From contig JAUCBJ010001666.1 of assembly GCA_032718475.1 (NCBI GenBank), positions 1 to 46,869 on the forward strand: a DNA stretch of 46,869 bases, written 5' to 3'. Of this stretch, positions 9,249 to 18,232 are shown piece by piece. The DNA is from Nemertoderma westbladi. Taxonomy: Eukaryota; Xenacoelomorpha; Nemertodermatida; Nemertodermatidae. The position numbers and the translations under genes are program-made. The number at the start of each line of letters is the position of its first letter. The first letter of the stretch is position 1. The notes beneath the pieces are model-generated. The model worked only from the letters and a program-made list of their open reading frames with translations, searched no databases and was not told the DNA's origin.

Positions 9249-10610
9249 CTACTAGGATCGGCATGCTGCATTGCAGCTGCATTTTTAAGAATGCTGTGCC
9301 GGCTTGTCAACAAAATTGCACCGCCACAACTCCCTATCACCCATGACATTTGCTAGATCATCCGCATCTTTAAGGCCAGTGTCCTTTAAGATGCGTCTCA
9401 AGAAAGTCATGGGCTGTCCACCATGCTTATTCACTCCATGAGGCTGCCAAAGTACAAGATTATGCACTGGCTGGTCCTCACGGCGAAAGCAATGTCCTGC
9501 AAAGCGGAGGCGATTTTGTTCTAGTGTCAAGCTTGGGGGAACCAATGAGACACCTCCAATGTTATATAGTGTCTGGTTGGAGATGTGTGCATTGTACTTC
9601 ACACAATGAACCCGGCGTAGCATTCTTGTGAATGTGCCATCCAGAGATTTGGTGTCCTCAGCAGTTAGAGCCCAGCATGGACTCCCGTAGAGGAGTAATG
9701 GAACTACTGCTGCTCTAAATAATCGGACCTTAAGTGTCCGATTAATTCTCGGTGACTTCCAAATCCTGGAAAGCCTATTCAAGGCTGCCCATGCCTTTCC
9801 CTTACGTATTCGAAGGTCCTCACCTGACTTCCGGATCCATGATCCCAGGTAACAGAAGTCGTCCACATGCTCAAGCATACCATCCTTTGAGCTTATGCTC
9901 ATCCGATCAGAGACTTGCTGAGGACTTTCAAAGTTAACGGTGAGAATTTTGGTCTTTCTGGAGTTAATAAAAAGACCAACACTAGAAGCAGCATGTTCTA
10001 ATGAGCTGAGGAACCGTTGGGCTCCGTCTAATGATTCTGAGAGTACTCCTAAGTCATCAGCAAAGTCTAGATCAGTTAGGTACTTTGCAGGATTTCCTCG
10101 ACTTCTGGAGCCAGTAGGTGGAGTTATCATCACCCCATCATCATTATGATGATCTAAGGACATGCGTAGAACATAGTCAACCACAATAATGAACAAGAAT
10201 GGTGCAAGTGTGTCCCCTTGGAGGACGCCCCATAACACTTCAAATGGTTCTGTGTCACCGTCAACAGTAGACACAAATGTTGTCGAACCATCGTATACTG
10301 ATCTGATTGCTGCAATAATTTCATCAGGAATCCCATATAATGAAAGTATGCTGAACATACGTGAGCGAGAGACTGAATCAAAGGCCTTGAAGAAGTCAAC
10401 AAAGATAACAGCCAGATGCCTGTCTTTCTTTTTTGATAATTCTTCAATTATCCTTCTAAGTGCCAAAATGGGCTCCATGGTCCCACGACCTTTACGGAAC
10501 CCATTCTGATTTCCACGGAGCAGTCTCTCAATGGGATCCCTGATGCGATTTAATAGAATCCTATTGTATAGCTTTGCAGCAATCGAGATCAATGAGATTC
10601 CCCGATCCTC
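9249..10610 (-). mobile_element. 5'-truncated LINE copy with target-site duplication, ~1.36 kb
   Basis: This is a minus-strand insertion flanked by the 11-base direct repeat GTATGTAGGTA. Its 3' end (left) shares with the copy at 12,899 the block AATGCAGCTGCAATGCAG followed by CATGCCGATCCTAGTAGT. The 5' end is cut just before the RGISLISIAAKLYN block of the reverse transcriptase, so the endonuclease and fingers are missing. It has inserted into the last unit of the 63-bp minisatellite. The coding part is still open, so the insertion looks recent. Confidence 0.85.
9285..10609 (-). pseudogene. LINE reverse transcriptase, 5'-truncated but open
   Basis: About 440 residues of reverse transcriptase are open. 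The motifs, numbered from an ATG at 10652 in the flank, are NQNGFRKGRGT (49-58), motif A FVDFFKAFDSV (84-94), motif B GVLQGDTLAP (142-151), motif C DLDFADD (194-200) and KTKIL in the palm. The thumb and tail follow (LKVRLFRAAVVPLLLYGSP, then RLRFAGHCFRRED and PHGVNKHGGQPM). The catalytic Asp residues are all present and the usual YADD reads FADD. It lacks the endonuclease and its own start; the first ~15 residues come from flanking DNA. The clade looks RTE-like (endonuclease first, short C-terminus), but this was not resolved. It lies in the host gene's intron on the same strand. Confidence 0.8.
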
Positions 10611-10621
10611 GTATGTAGGTA
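10611..10621. repeat. Target-site duplication, right copy (GTATGTAGGTA)
   Basis: This is the second copy of the 11-base direct repeat that flanks the LINE insertion at 9249-10610. Beyond it the pre-insertion sequence continues as GGTACAGTG. Confidence 0.8.
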
Positions 10622-10714
10622 GGTACAGTGTAAGTACTGAAGAATAGAGCAATATACAGCAGTATGTATTGAAGGACTATCTATTTTATATCCAATACTA
10701 ATAACACTATCATC

Positions 10715-10834
10715 GGTAATTGTTGTAGTCTTCAGACCAGTGAAACTGTACAGACTTACCAGAAGTAACTTCGGTAGTAGTTGAAGTACCATCGCTGGTA
10801 ATTGTTGTAGTCTTCAGACCAGTAAAACTGTACA
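10715..10834. repeat. 82-bp tandem duplication across an exon end
   Basis: The block beginning GGTAATTGTTGTAGTCTTCA occurs at 10715 and again at 10797. The two are almost identical over about 38 bases (one G/A difference near CCAGTGAAAC). On the minus strand the 10797 copy lies inside the FN3-stalk exon, while the 10715 copy lies in the intron just after the splice donor. Exonic sequence has therefore been duplicated into the intron, or an ancestral longer exon was shortened. Confidence 0.85.
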
Positions 10835-10986
10835 AAATCGTTTCTGGAACAGCATCAGCTGATGTTGATGATTTAAACACAGTACTGGCTTCGACAGATA
10901 TTGTGTATGATTCACCATTAGTTAAAGTATCAATAATAATAAATGTTTCATTGGTTTTAAATGATTTTGAATCTTCACGTTTTTTC
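10760..10986 (-). CDS. Membrane protein, FN3-like and Thr-rich stalk exon (partial gene)
   Basis: The exon encodes about 75 residues. The first ~45 look like the second half of a fibronectin type III domain: FIIIDTLTNGESYTISVEAS is the usual E-strand, loop and F-strand with the Leu and Tyr landmarks, followed by a Ser-rich loop and AVPETIL. The rest (KTTTITSDGTSTTTEVTS) is a Thr/Ser-rich stalk. The acceptor is TATTTACTTTACAG (AG at 10987-10988) and the donor is CTG then GTAAGT (GT at 10758-10759), both good. It ends in phase 1, matching the transmembrane exon at 4485. The first half of the FN3 domain must lie on an exon further upstream, at higher coordinates; I did not find it within the window. 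The likely role is a surface receptor or adhesion protein. Confidence 0.6.
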
Positions 10987-11438
10987 CTGTAAAGTAAATA
11001 GACAAGAAACAAAAAATATAAATAAATAATATAATAATATCTGCCGTTTCTGGATCACATTGCAATTTGCATTCGATTTACCTATCATTAAATGCTAGTT
11101 GCTAATTAATTATTAAATGCTAATTATCAAACGCTCATTTGTAGGAATAAGAATAAGGATATACATAATACAGTAGTAGAAAGTGATCAGACTCTCAGTT
11201 CAATCACTCCTTACTCATACTAGTTCCCAAAAATGTATTTTTTCATAATGGTATTTACTAAACTGTAGGATAGTATAAAGAATAGGTCAGGATTTGAGTG
11301 AATTACGTCAGTTTATTAGGTGATTCCATGGATAATGTCTTGCTACCACCATTAATAGCGCTAAAGCTGTATTACCTGTTTCTGCTTGCTCCTGATTATC
11401 CCTATTAGTACCGGGCTATAAAATGTTGTACAAATACC
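10987..11438. other. AT-rich DNA upstream of the FN3 exon
   Basis: This is probably intron of the minus-strand gene. No further FN3-type exon could be recognised here by eye. Confidence 0.35.
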
Positions 11439-11455
11439 GGGGGGGGGGGGGGGGG
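11439..11455 (+). repeat. Poly-G tract (17 G) followed by TCATATTGA
   Basis: A run of 17 G is followed by TCATATTGAACAC. The same G-run plus TCATATTGA motif occurs at about 13,794-13,815, suggesting a shared repeat family of unknown type. Confidence 0.7.
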
Positions 11456-11857
11456 TCATATTGAACACTTTCCCCCTTCCTCGAAATTCTACAAATTTTA
11501 ACGAAAATGTCTGATTTTTTGTTTGTACGTAGATGTCACTAGTCTGAATCCGAACGAAAAAAATATATAAAACATGTACTGGGGTGGTTATATTGCAGCA
11601 CCAAAATTACAAGTAGTGAACAATTTTCTTAAAATTTGAAAGTTACAATTTTCGGCCAATTTTTTATTCAATACAGGATTTCTGGGGCGCAAAATCCATC
11701 GGAAAATATTTAAAATTGATCTAATTACTATAAATGGCTCTTTTAGTCCTCTATGTAGGCAAATAATAAAAAGAACAAGTAACCAGCACTTTTCAATTTG
11801 AACACAAAGTTTTTAATTCACTTATACGATGTTATAAATTCACATTTTCAGGTTTTC
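11456..11857. other. AT-rich non-coding DNA outside the left inverted arm
   Basis: No gene was recognised. It does not match the sequence beyond the outer end of the right arm at 18,014, so the inverted repeat ends near 11,858. Confidence 0.4.
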
Positions 11858-12869
11858 TGGGACACTGATTCCAATGGAATTTCTAATTTTCCAGATGATT
11901 GGTACTAGTATATTTCGGCGTTATGTGGCAAATTTTGGTGCTGGCACCAAATTTCGTACCCATCACCAAAAAGTACAAGTTTGATATGTCCAGTGCTGTT
12001 TTTATTGATTCCATCAGATTCATGACCTTCATAAATCCGTATAACGCAAGAAACAAGATGATACAATCTATTGATCAATTTGCTTATTTTCAAAAATGGG
12101 GTGCTGGCACAACAATTTTCACCCACCGGCCAAAAATACAAGTTGTTTGGAAAATTCTTATTCAATTTTTACTTATTCCATGGAATTTAGAACCCTCACA
12201 AACCCGAATAACACAAGAAACAAGGTGACACATTCAATTGATATATTTGATGGATTTCAACATTTGGTGCTATCACCAAATGTTGCACCCACTTCCGAAA
12301 AATACAAGTTTGAGATGTCTAGTTAGATCATTATTTATTCCATTGAATTTAGAACCGCCATAAACCTCTAAAACGAGGGAAATAAGTTGTCACAAGTAAT
12401 TGAACTATTGAATGGATATTCAAAATTTCGTGCTAGCACCAAATTTTGCGCACAGCACTGAAAAATACAAGTTTGATGATACGCGTGGTGCAACTCGTAT
12501 ATATTCCATCGAAACCAGAACCCCAAATAACACATATTCCGCAAAAAACAGATTCAAACAATCAATTTACAAAATTGACATATTTCAAAATTTGGTGCTG
12601 GCAACAAAATTTGGCAGCCGCCGATAAAAACAAGTTTGAAATTTATAAATTAATTAATATGAATTCCATCAAATTGCAAACACCAATAAAACGGTGTAAA
12701 TCAAAATTAGAGATGTTACAAATCATATTTCATGAAATGTAATTTTCAAAAAACGTCTAAAAAAAAAGGTGCTATAATGCTCGAAAACTTTCCAATATTT
12801 GTAAAAACGGTTTTCACTATTAGGAAGACAATAGAATTAGGAAGACTATAGAAAATTTCAAATTCCCAA
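11858..12869 (+). repeat. Left arm of a ~1-kb inverted repeat, built from ~164-bp units
   Basis: This arm matches the reverse complement of 17,005-18,013. Examples are the outer block CTGGGACACTGATTCC, the middle block GAACCGCCATAAACCTCTAA and the inner block AGATGTTACAAA plus ATTAGGAAG. Similarity is roughly 75-85 percent by eye, with small indels. The arm itself is a degenerate tandem repeat: the palindromic core GGTGCTAGCACC (or variants) occurs at about 11,938, 12,100, 12,266, 12,429 and 12,594, spaced 162-166 bases. Units share AAAAATACAAGTTTGA and TTCCATNGAATTTAGAACC. No protein is encoded. Confidence 0.8.
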
Positions 12870-12886
12870 CTACGTTTCTTTGAGAC

Positions 12887-12898
12887 TTATAACAACAA
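12887..12898. repeat. Target-site duplication, left copy (TTATAACAACAA)
   Basis: TTATAACAACAA directly precedes the LINE tail here and recurs at 13777-13788 at the other end of the LINE copy. The first four bases also occur in the LINE itself, so the true duplication may be the 8 bases AACAACAA plus microhomology. Confidence 0.65.
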
Positions 12899-13780
12899 CT
12901 ACTACTAGGATCGGCATGCTGCATTGCAGCTGCATTTTTAAGAATGCTGTGCCGGCTTGTCAACAAAATTGCACCGCCACAACTCCCTATCACCCATGAC
13001 ATTTGCTAGATCATCCGCATCTTTAAGGCCAGTGTCCTTTAAGATGCGTCTCAAGAAAGTCATGGGCTGTCCACCATGCTTATTCACTCCATGAGGCTGC
13101 CAAAGTACAAGATTATGCACTGGCTGGTCCTCACGGCGAAGGCAATGTCCTGCAAAGCGGAGGCGATTTTGTTCTAGTGTCAAGCTTGGGGGAACCAATG
13201 AGACACCTCCAATGTTATATAGTGTCTGGTTGGAGATGTGTGCATTGTACTTGACACAATGAACCCGGCGTAGCATTCTTGTGAATGTGCCATCCAGAGA
13301 TTTGGTGTCCTCAGCAGTTAGAGCCCAGCATGGACTCCCATAGAGGAGTACTGGAACTACTGCTGCTCTAAATAATCGGACCTTAAGTTTCCGATTAATT
13401 CTCGGTGACTTCCAAATCCTGGAAAGCCTATTCAAGGCTGCCCATGCCTTTCCCTTACGTATTCGAAGGTCCTCACCTGACTTCCGGATCCATGATCCCA
13501 GGTAACAGAAGTCGTCCACATGCTCAAGCATACCATCCTTTGAGCTTATGCTCATCCGATCAGAGACTTGCTGAGGACTTTCAAAGTTAACTGTCAGAAT
13601 TTTGGTCTTTCTGGAGTTAATAAAAAGACCAACACTAGAAGCAGCATGTTCTAATGAGCTGAGGAGCCGTTGGGCTCCCTCTAATGATTCTGAGAGTACT
13701 CCTAAGTCATCAGCAAAGTCTAGATCAGTTAGGTACTTGGCAGGATTTCCTCGACTTCTGGAGCCAGTAGGTGGAGTTAT
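12899..13780 (-). mobile_element. 5'-truncated LINE copy, ~0.88 kb
   Basis: This minus-strand copy has the same 3' end as the insertion at 9,249 (CATGCCGATCCTAGTAGT) and is almost identical to it over the shared part. It is truncated at the 5' end within the TPPTGSRSRGN region, just before motif C. It is flanked by TTATAACAACAA on both sides. It was inserted just inside the inner edge of the left inverted arm, so it post-dates the arms. Confidence 0.85.
12938..13780 (-). pseudogene. LINE reverse transcriptase C-terminal part, open
   Basis: About 280 residues are open: TPPTGSRSRGNPAKYLTDL, the FADD motif, SRKTKILTVNFESPQQ, the LKVRLFRAAVVPVLLYGSP block and the tail RLRFAGHCLRREDQP to WRCNFVDKPAQHS. 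Motifs A and B and everything upstream are missing, so no active enzyme can be made. It differs from the copy at 9,285 by only a few residues (for example PVLL against PLLL and HCLRRE against HCFRRE). The first few residues of the frame come from flanking DNA. It appears to be a recent dead-on-arrival copy. Confidence 0.8.
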
Positions 13781-13793
13781 AACAACAAAAAAC

Positions 13794-13836
13794 ACGGGGG
13801 TGGGGTCATATTGACCACCCCCCCCCCCCCCCCCCC
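13794..13836. repeat. G-rich/C-rich hairpin with 19-C tract
   Basis: GGGGGTGGGGTCATATTGA is followed by CCACC and 19 C (13818-13836), so the block can fold as a hairpin around TCATATTGA. It lies between the minus-strand and plus-strand LINE copies. The TCATATTGA core with a preceding G run is shared with 11,439-11,464. Confidence 0.7.
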
Positions 13837-13959
13837 GGGTTTAATAGCCAACTATCTGTAGTACTGTAGCATGGACTTCGTGGTCTAGCAAACCAGGTTG
13901 AGGTAATTGTAATAGTAGCAAACTCTTGCCACTTCTCATGTTCTGGAAGACTGGCTAAG

Positions 13960-14490
13960 AAGTTTCCTAAGGTGGTTCTGATTGTGTGCTACTCTCCAAC
14001 TAGTGTTTTGCCCCTGTAGAGGAGGTGGAAAATTTCTACCACAATCAACAAGCAGCTACTGATGGAGTGGATCAGCATGCATTCTTTCTTAACATTCCTG
14101 GGAGACTTTAAAGCAAGTCTGCATCAAAGTCTCAGAGAGACCATATTCTGTTTCATAGGAAATGCAGGAGTTCTATATAAGACTGTAATACATTTAAACT
14201 TCGACCCTTCTCCAGTGATCACCGCCTTATTATGGCCAAGGTAAGACTTAGTCTGCGTGCTAGCAGAACAACGAAATCTGCCTTGCCGCGACATGACTGG
14301 TTCTCTCTGTTGAAACAGCCAAGTGTGAGATCCAGCTTCACACTACAGCTGAGCAACAGGTATGAGGTTCTTGCCTCTGAGGCGGCAGATCACTGCGAGG
14401 GCTATACTGCCTTCACAGAAGCAGTTAAGTTAGCAGCTGCAGAAACAGTTTATGTATACCCTCGAAACAGAAAAAAGCCCCCCTGAACTG
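13960..14490 (+). pseudogene. LINE endonuclease, C-terminal half, frameshifted
   Basis: Translation in two frames shows the endonuclease landmarks in order. These are VVLIVCYSPTS (near 13,975-14,010), LGDFKA at about 14,098-14,115 (family motif GDFNA, so the metal-binding Asn is changed to Lys), and SDHRLIMAKVRLSLRA from 14,214, which holds the catalytic His. A stop after SVLPL and a frameshift between GDFKA and SDH break it. After SDH comes the usual linker (ADHCEGYTAFTEAVKLAAAE). It completes the picture that this LINE family carries an APE-type endonuclease in front of its reverse transcriptase, as in RTE-like and related clades. Confidence 0.7.
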
Positions 14491-14559
14491 ACCACAAAAT
14501 TCGGAAGTGCCGAAATGACCTCTCATAAGGCGCAGAAGGAGTCCCGACTCAAACAGACT

Positions 14560-16341
14560 ACAGCGACCAAGAATGCAGTTAAGGCTGCATCTAGGTCCCT
14601 GAACAGGCAGTAATCTGTTAATCTACAGGAGCTTATAAACCAACAGGTTAATGCCATCAATGATGCCGATGACAGCAGAATCCCCCGATCGCCTCAATGG
14701 TTGGAGTGCCCACTTTGAAAAGCTCCTCAATAATGACAGGGTATTACCCTGTCTGTGAAAGTGTCTGAGTCTGTACTCACAGATATTCCCTTTGGCGATA
14801 TCTCCTTTGCTGAAGTGGAGGATGCTGCAAGGAGCATTAAGACCAATCGTTCCAGTGGAGTAGATGGTGTTCCCCCTGAGGTCTTTAAAATACCGGAGTG
14901 TTTAAAGCTCATCTATCTTCATCATAGTAGACATGTACCGAACAACAAGAGTCCCACAAGAAATGAAAAAAATAAGTTGGTGCCAGTTCCCAAGAAGGAC
15001 AACCTAACAATCTATGGTTCTTTAGGGGAATCTCATTGATCTCGATTGCTGCAAAGCTATACAATATAATTATATTAAATCGCATCAGGGATCCCATTGA
15101 GAGACTGTTCCATGGAAATCAGAATGGGTTCCATAAATGTCGAGGGACCATGTAGCCCATTTTGGCACTTAGAAGGATATTGAATAATTATCAAAAAAGA
15201 AAGACAGGCATCTGGCTGTTATCTTTGTTGACTTCTTCAAGGTCTTTGATTCAGTCTCTTGCTCATGTATGTTCAGCATACTTTCATTATATGGGATTCC
15301 TCGATGAAATTATTGCAGCAATCAGATCAGTATACGATGGTTCGACAACATTTGTGTCTACTGTTGACGGTAACACAGAACCATTCGAAGTATTATGGGG
15401 CGTCCTCTAGGGTGACACACTTGCGCCATTCTTGTTCATTATTGTGGTTGCCATGTTCTACGCATGTCCTTAGATCATCATAATGATGATGGGGTGATGA
15501 TAACTCCACCTACTGGCTCCAGAAGTCGAGGAAATCCTGCCAAGTACCTAACTGATCTAGACTTTGCTGATGACTTAGGAGTACTCTCAGAATCATTAGA
15601 GGGAGCCCAACGGCTCCTCAGCTCATTAGAACATGCTGCTTCTAGTGTTGGTCTTTTTATTAACTCCAGAAAGACCAAAATTCTGACAGTTAACTTTGAA
15701 AGTCCTCAGCAAGTCTCTGATCGGATGAGCATAAGCTCAAAGGATGGTATGCTTGAGCATGTGGACGACTTCTGTTACCTGGGATCATGGATCCGGAAGT
15801 CAGGTGAGGACCTTCGAATACGTAAGGGAAAGGCATGGGCAGCCTTGAATAGGCTTTCCAGGATTTGGAAGTCACCTAGAATTAATCGGAAACTTAAGGT
15901 CCGATTATTTAGAGCAGCAGTAGTTCCAGTACTCCTCTATGGGAGTCCATGCTGGGCTCTAACTGCTGAGGACACCAAATCTCTGGATTTTCTGGATGGC
16001 ACATTCACAAGAATGCTATACCGGGTTCACTGTGTTAAGTACAATGCACACATCTCCAACCAGACACTATATAATATTGGAGAGGTTTCTATTTGGTTCC
16101 CCCAAGCTTGAAACTAGAACAAAGCCGCCTACACTTTGCAGGACATTGCTTTCGCCGTGAGGACCAGCCAGTGCATAATATGTTGCTTTGGCGGCCTCAT
16201 GGAGTGAATAAGCATGGTGGACAACCCATGGCTTTCTTGACGCGCATGTTAAAGGACACTGGCCTTGAAGATGCGGATGATCTAGCAAATGTCATGGGTA
16301 ATAGGGAGTTGTGGCAGCGGAATTTTGTCGACAAACCGTAA
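14560..16341 (+). pseudogene. LINE reverse transcriptase, disrupted
   Basis: The linker RSLNRQ and ELINQQVNAIND (near 14,590-14,665) leads to TDIPFGDISFAEVEDAARSI (about 14,779) and SSGVDGVPPEVFK. The fingers and motif A are shifted in frame. Motif B has an in-frame stop at 15408-15410 in GVL-stop-GDTLAP, replacing the Gln of LQGD. From 15,464 the frame is open again through TDLDFADDLGVLSES, KTKILTVN and YGSPCWALTAEDTKS. A small in-frame duplication (SLDFLDG) and then a frameshift near 16,085 separate the tail (HFAGHCFRREDQP to RELWQRNFVDKP, 16,093-16,341). No active product is possible. Confidence 0.75.
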
Positions 16342-16350
16342 CAGCATTCT

Positions 16351-16383
16351 TAATATATATGCAATATATATATATATATATAT
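16351..16383 (+). repeat. (TA)n microsatellite in the LINE 3' end
   Basis: An interrupted TA run (TAATATATATGCAA then TA repeats) lies between the LINE blocks ACAGCATTCTTAA and TTGCAGCTGCAAT. In the other two copies these blocks are separated by only a few bases, so the TA run expanded in this copy. Confidence 0.8.
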
Positions 16384-16418
16384 TGCAGCTGCAATACAGC
16401 ATGCCGATCCTAGTAGTA

Positions 16419-17004
16419 AGATCCAAATATCTCTGGACTGTGGAAATACCGGTCAGACAAGGTCTCTCCATGGTGCCCATTTCCCCTGTCAGACAGCCTG
16501 ACAGACAGCCTTTACCTAAGTGTGGAATACCGTCATGGTTGATTTTAGCTCCTCTCTGATAATTTTAGTTTTGAATTAAACCCTTATACTATGGGGTGCG
16601 AAATGGTTACTCTAATACAGACAAAACTATATCTTCCAACACCCAGACATCACTAACTAACTAGAGGCCAAACCAATCTCGGGTATACCATGCTTGCTTC
16701 TCATAACACAAGACCCTCACACATTGACACCTACAATGCAGAAATAGGAAATTACTGCACTTATAAGCTTAACCTTGGCTGCTTGCTGTTGGGATTTGGG
16801 GCATAATGTGGCATAATAAGTGATAGAGGGAGCATCTGCATATGGGAGGTGGTTGGGAGTTTATTGGATGCCCATTCCCGATGAACAATCAGTACCAAAG
16901 ACCTCGACAAATAATTACAACTAGGCAGAATTAATGAGCAGGATCGCATATAAGAGCAGAAAATCTACTGAAGCATTCATGTAATTGGGAATGCTGTTGG
17001 GAAT
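16419..17004. other. Non-coding spacer between LINE copy and right inverted arm
   Basis: There is no recognised gene. A small direct repeat (CAGACAGCC, then TGACAGACAGCC) occurs near 16,485-16,512. The counterpart on the left side is only about 30 bases, so the spacer is asymmetric. Confidence 0.4.
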
Positions 17005-18013
17005 CTGAAATTTTACTACTTCTCCTAAAAATCTATTGACTTCCTAATATTGAAAACGGTTTTTTAAAATTATGGTAAGTTTTCGAGTTATAGCACAATT
17101 TGTAAACACTACTTTTGACACTTTTTTGATACATTTTTGAAAATTTAATTTTATGAAATAGGGTTTGTAACATCTCTATTTTTGAATTACACCGGTTTTA
17201 TGGAGTTCGCAATTAGATGGAATACATATAAAATGTGCTAGAAATTTCCAACTTGTTGTTTTCAGTGCCAAATTTTGGGGCTAGCACCAAATTTCGGAAG
17301 TGTAAATTTGGTAAATTGATTGTTTGAACCTGTTATTTTCGTAATAGAGGTTTTGTGGTTCTGATTTCAATGGAATATATACGACTTTCACCAGGCACAT
17401 CAAATTTGTATTTTTCGGTGCTGTGTGCAAAATTTGTAAGCAACATGAAATTTTAAAATTCCATTCAATAGTTCAATTGATTATGAAAACTTTTTCTCGC
17501 ATTTTAGAGGTTTATGGCGGTTCTAAATTCAATGGAATAAATAATTATCTAACAAGACATTTCAAACTTGTGTTTTCCAATAGTGGGTGCAAAATTTGTG
17601 CTAGCACCAAATTCTGAAAATAAGAAAATATATCAAATGATTGGGTCACCTTGCTACTTATATTATACTGGTTTGTGAGAGTTCAGAATTCAATGGAATA
17701 AGTAAAAATTACATTAGAGTTGTCAAAAGTGCATTTTTCGGCTGTGGGTAAAAGTTTTGAGCCCGCCAGTACTATATTTTGAAAATAAGCAGATTAATCG
17801 TATAATCTCATTTCTAGCTTTATACGGGTGTTTGAGGGTACTGAATCCGATGGAATAATTAAAAGCAGCACTGAACATCTCAAACTTGTATCTTTTGGTG
17901 ATGGGTACAAAATTTGGTGCTTATAGGTCCAAAATTCCATATAGCGACGAAAACTACGAGTAGCAATGATCTGGAAAATTAGAAATGTATTCCATGAGAA
18001 TCAGCGTCCCAGT
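17005..18013 (-). repeat. Right arm of the ~1-kb inverted repeat
   Basis: This is the reverse complement counterpart of 11,858-12,869. It carries the same ~164-bp units in inverted orientation, with palindromic cores such as GGGGCTAGCACC near 17,278 and TGTGCTAGCACC near 17,597. The outer end is CAGCGTCCCAG near 18,003-18,013, matching CTGGGACACTG at 11,858. The spacer between the arms is about 4.1 kb, mostly LINE insertions, so the original element or inverted duplication was probably shorter. Confidence 0.8.
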
Positions 18014-18054
18014 TAAAAGTAGAGTTCCCAGTTCACAGTATAAGGATTCAATAG

Positions 18055-18232
18055 GTAAGGACAGGCATTTTTTAGGCTGATATTTCCATAGACTTCTTCA
18101 AGGAATTTTACTGAGTTAAGACCATATGCAAGCTCACGATACTTCAAGCCCATGGGATTACTTTTGAAATCATTGTTGAGATCAGATTTACCTTTGATGG
18201 ATATACTTCTAATGTTGGTATTTTAAAAATTT
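18055..18232 (+). pseudogene. Old LINE reverse-transcriptase fragment abutting the satellite array
   Basis: With one frameshift the sequence reads KDRH, then ADISIDFFKEFY, TILQAHGITFEIIVEIRF and TFDGYTSNVGI. This aligns with the motif A region of the other LINE copies (DRHLAVIFVDFFKAFDSV, then LYGIPDEIIAAIRSVYDG and STTFVST) in the same order and spacing. The second Asp of FDS is Tyr and a stop follows, so it is dead. It is far more diverged than the other copies. It ends within about ten bases of the first recognisable 60-bp repeat unit. Confidence 0.6.

Larger units (their letters stand above)
13860..16418 (+). mobile_element. LINE copy with partial endonuclease and reverse transcriptase, ~2.5 kb
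   Basis: This is the longest LINE copy in the window. It starts within the endonuclease and runs to the same 3' end as the other copies (CATGCCGATCCTAGTAGT near 16,400-16,418). Near the 3' end the usual short spacer is expanded into (TA)n. It is disrupted by stops and frameshifts in the first half, while the second half is close in sequence to the copies at 9,249 and 12,899. I found no clear target-site duplication. It lies in the spacer between the two inverted arms. Confidence 0.8.

Noticed and set aside
8601-9346. Cys-rich repeat proteins of about 200-235 residues on both strands
   Set aside because: They come from the 63-bp minisatellite, whose length is divisible by 3; the frames are open on both strands, with no domain or start context.
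10760-10986. Continuing the FN3 exon directly into the intronic 82-bp duplicate as coding sequence
   Set aside because: A good GTAAGT donor precedes it and its phase fits the transmembrane exon, so splicing at 10,759 is the better model.
12899-16418. The minus- and plus-strand LINE copies as part of one large inverted duplication together with the 1-kb arms
   Set aside because: The minus-strand copy has its own target duplication, and the distance from LINE end to arm is 30 bases on the left and about 590 on the right, so the insertions are independent of the arms.
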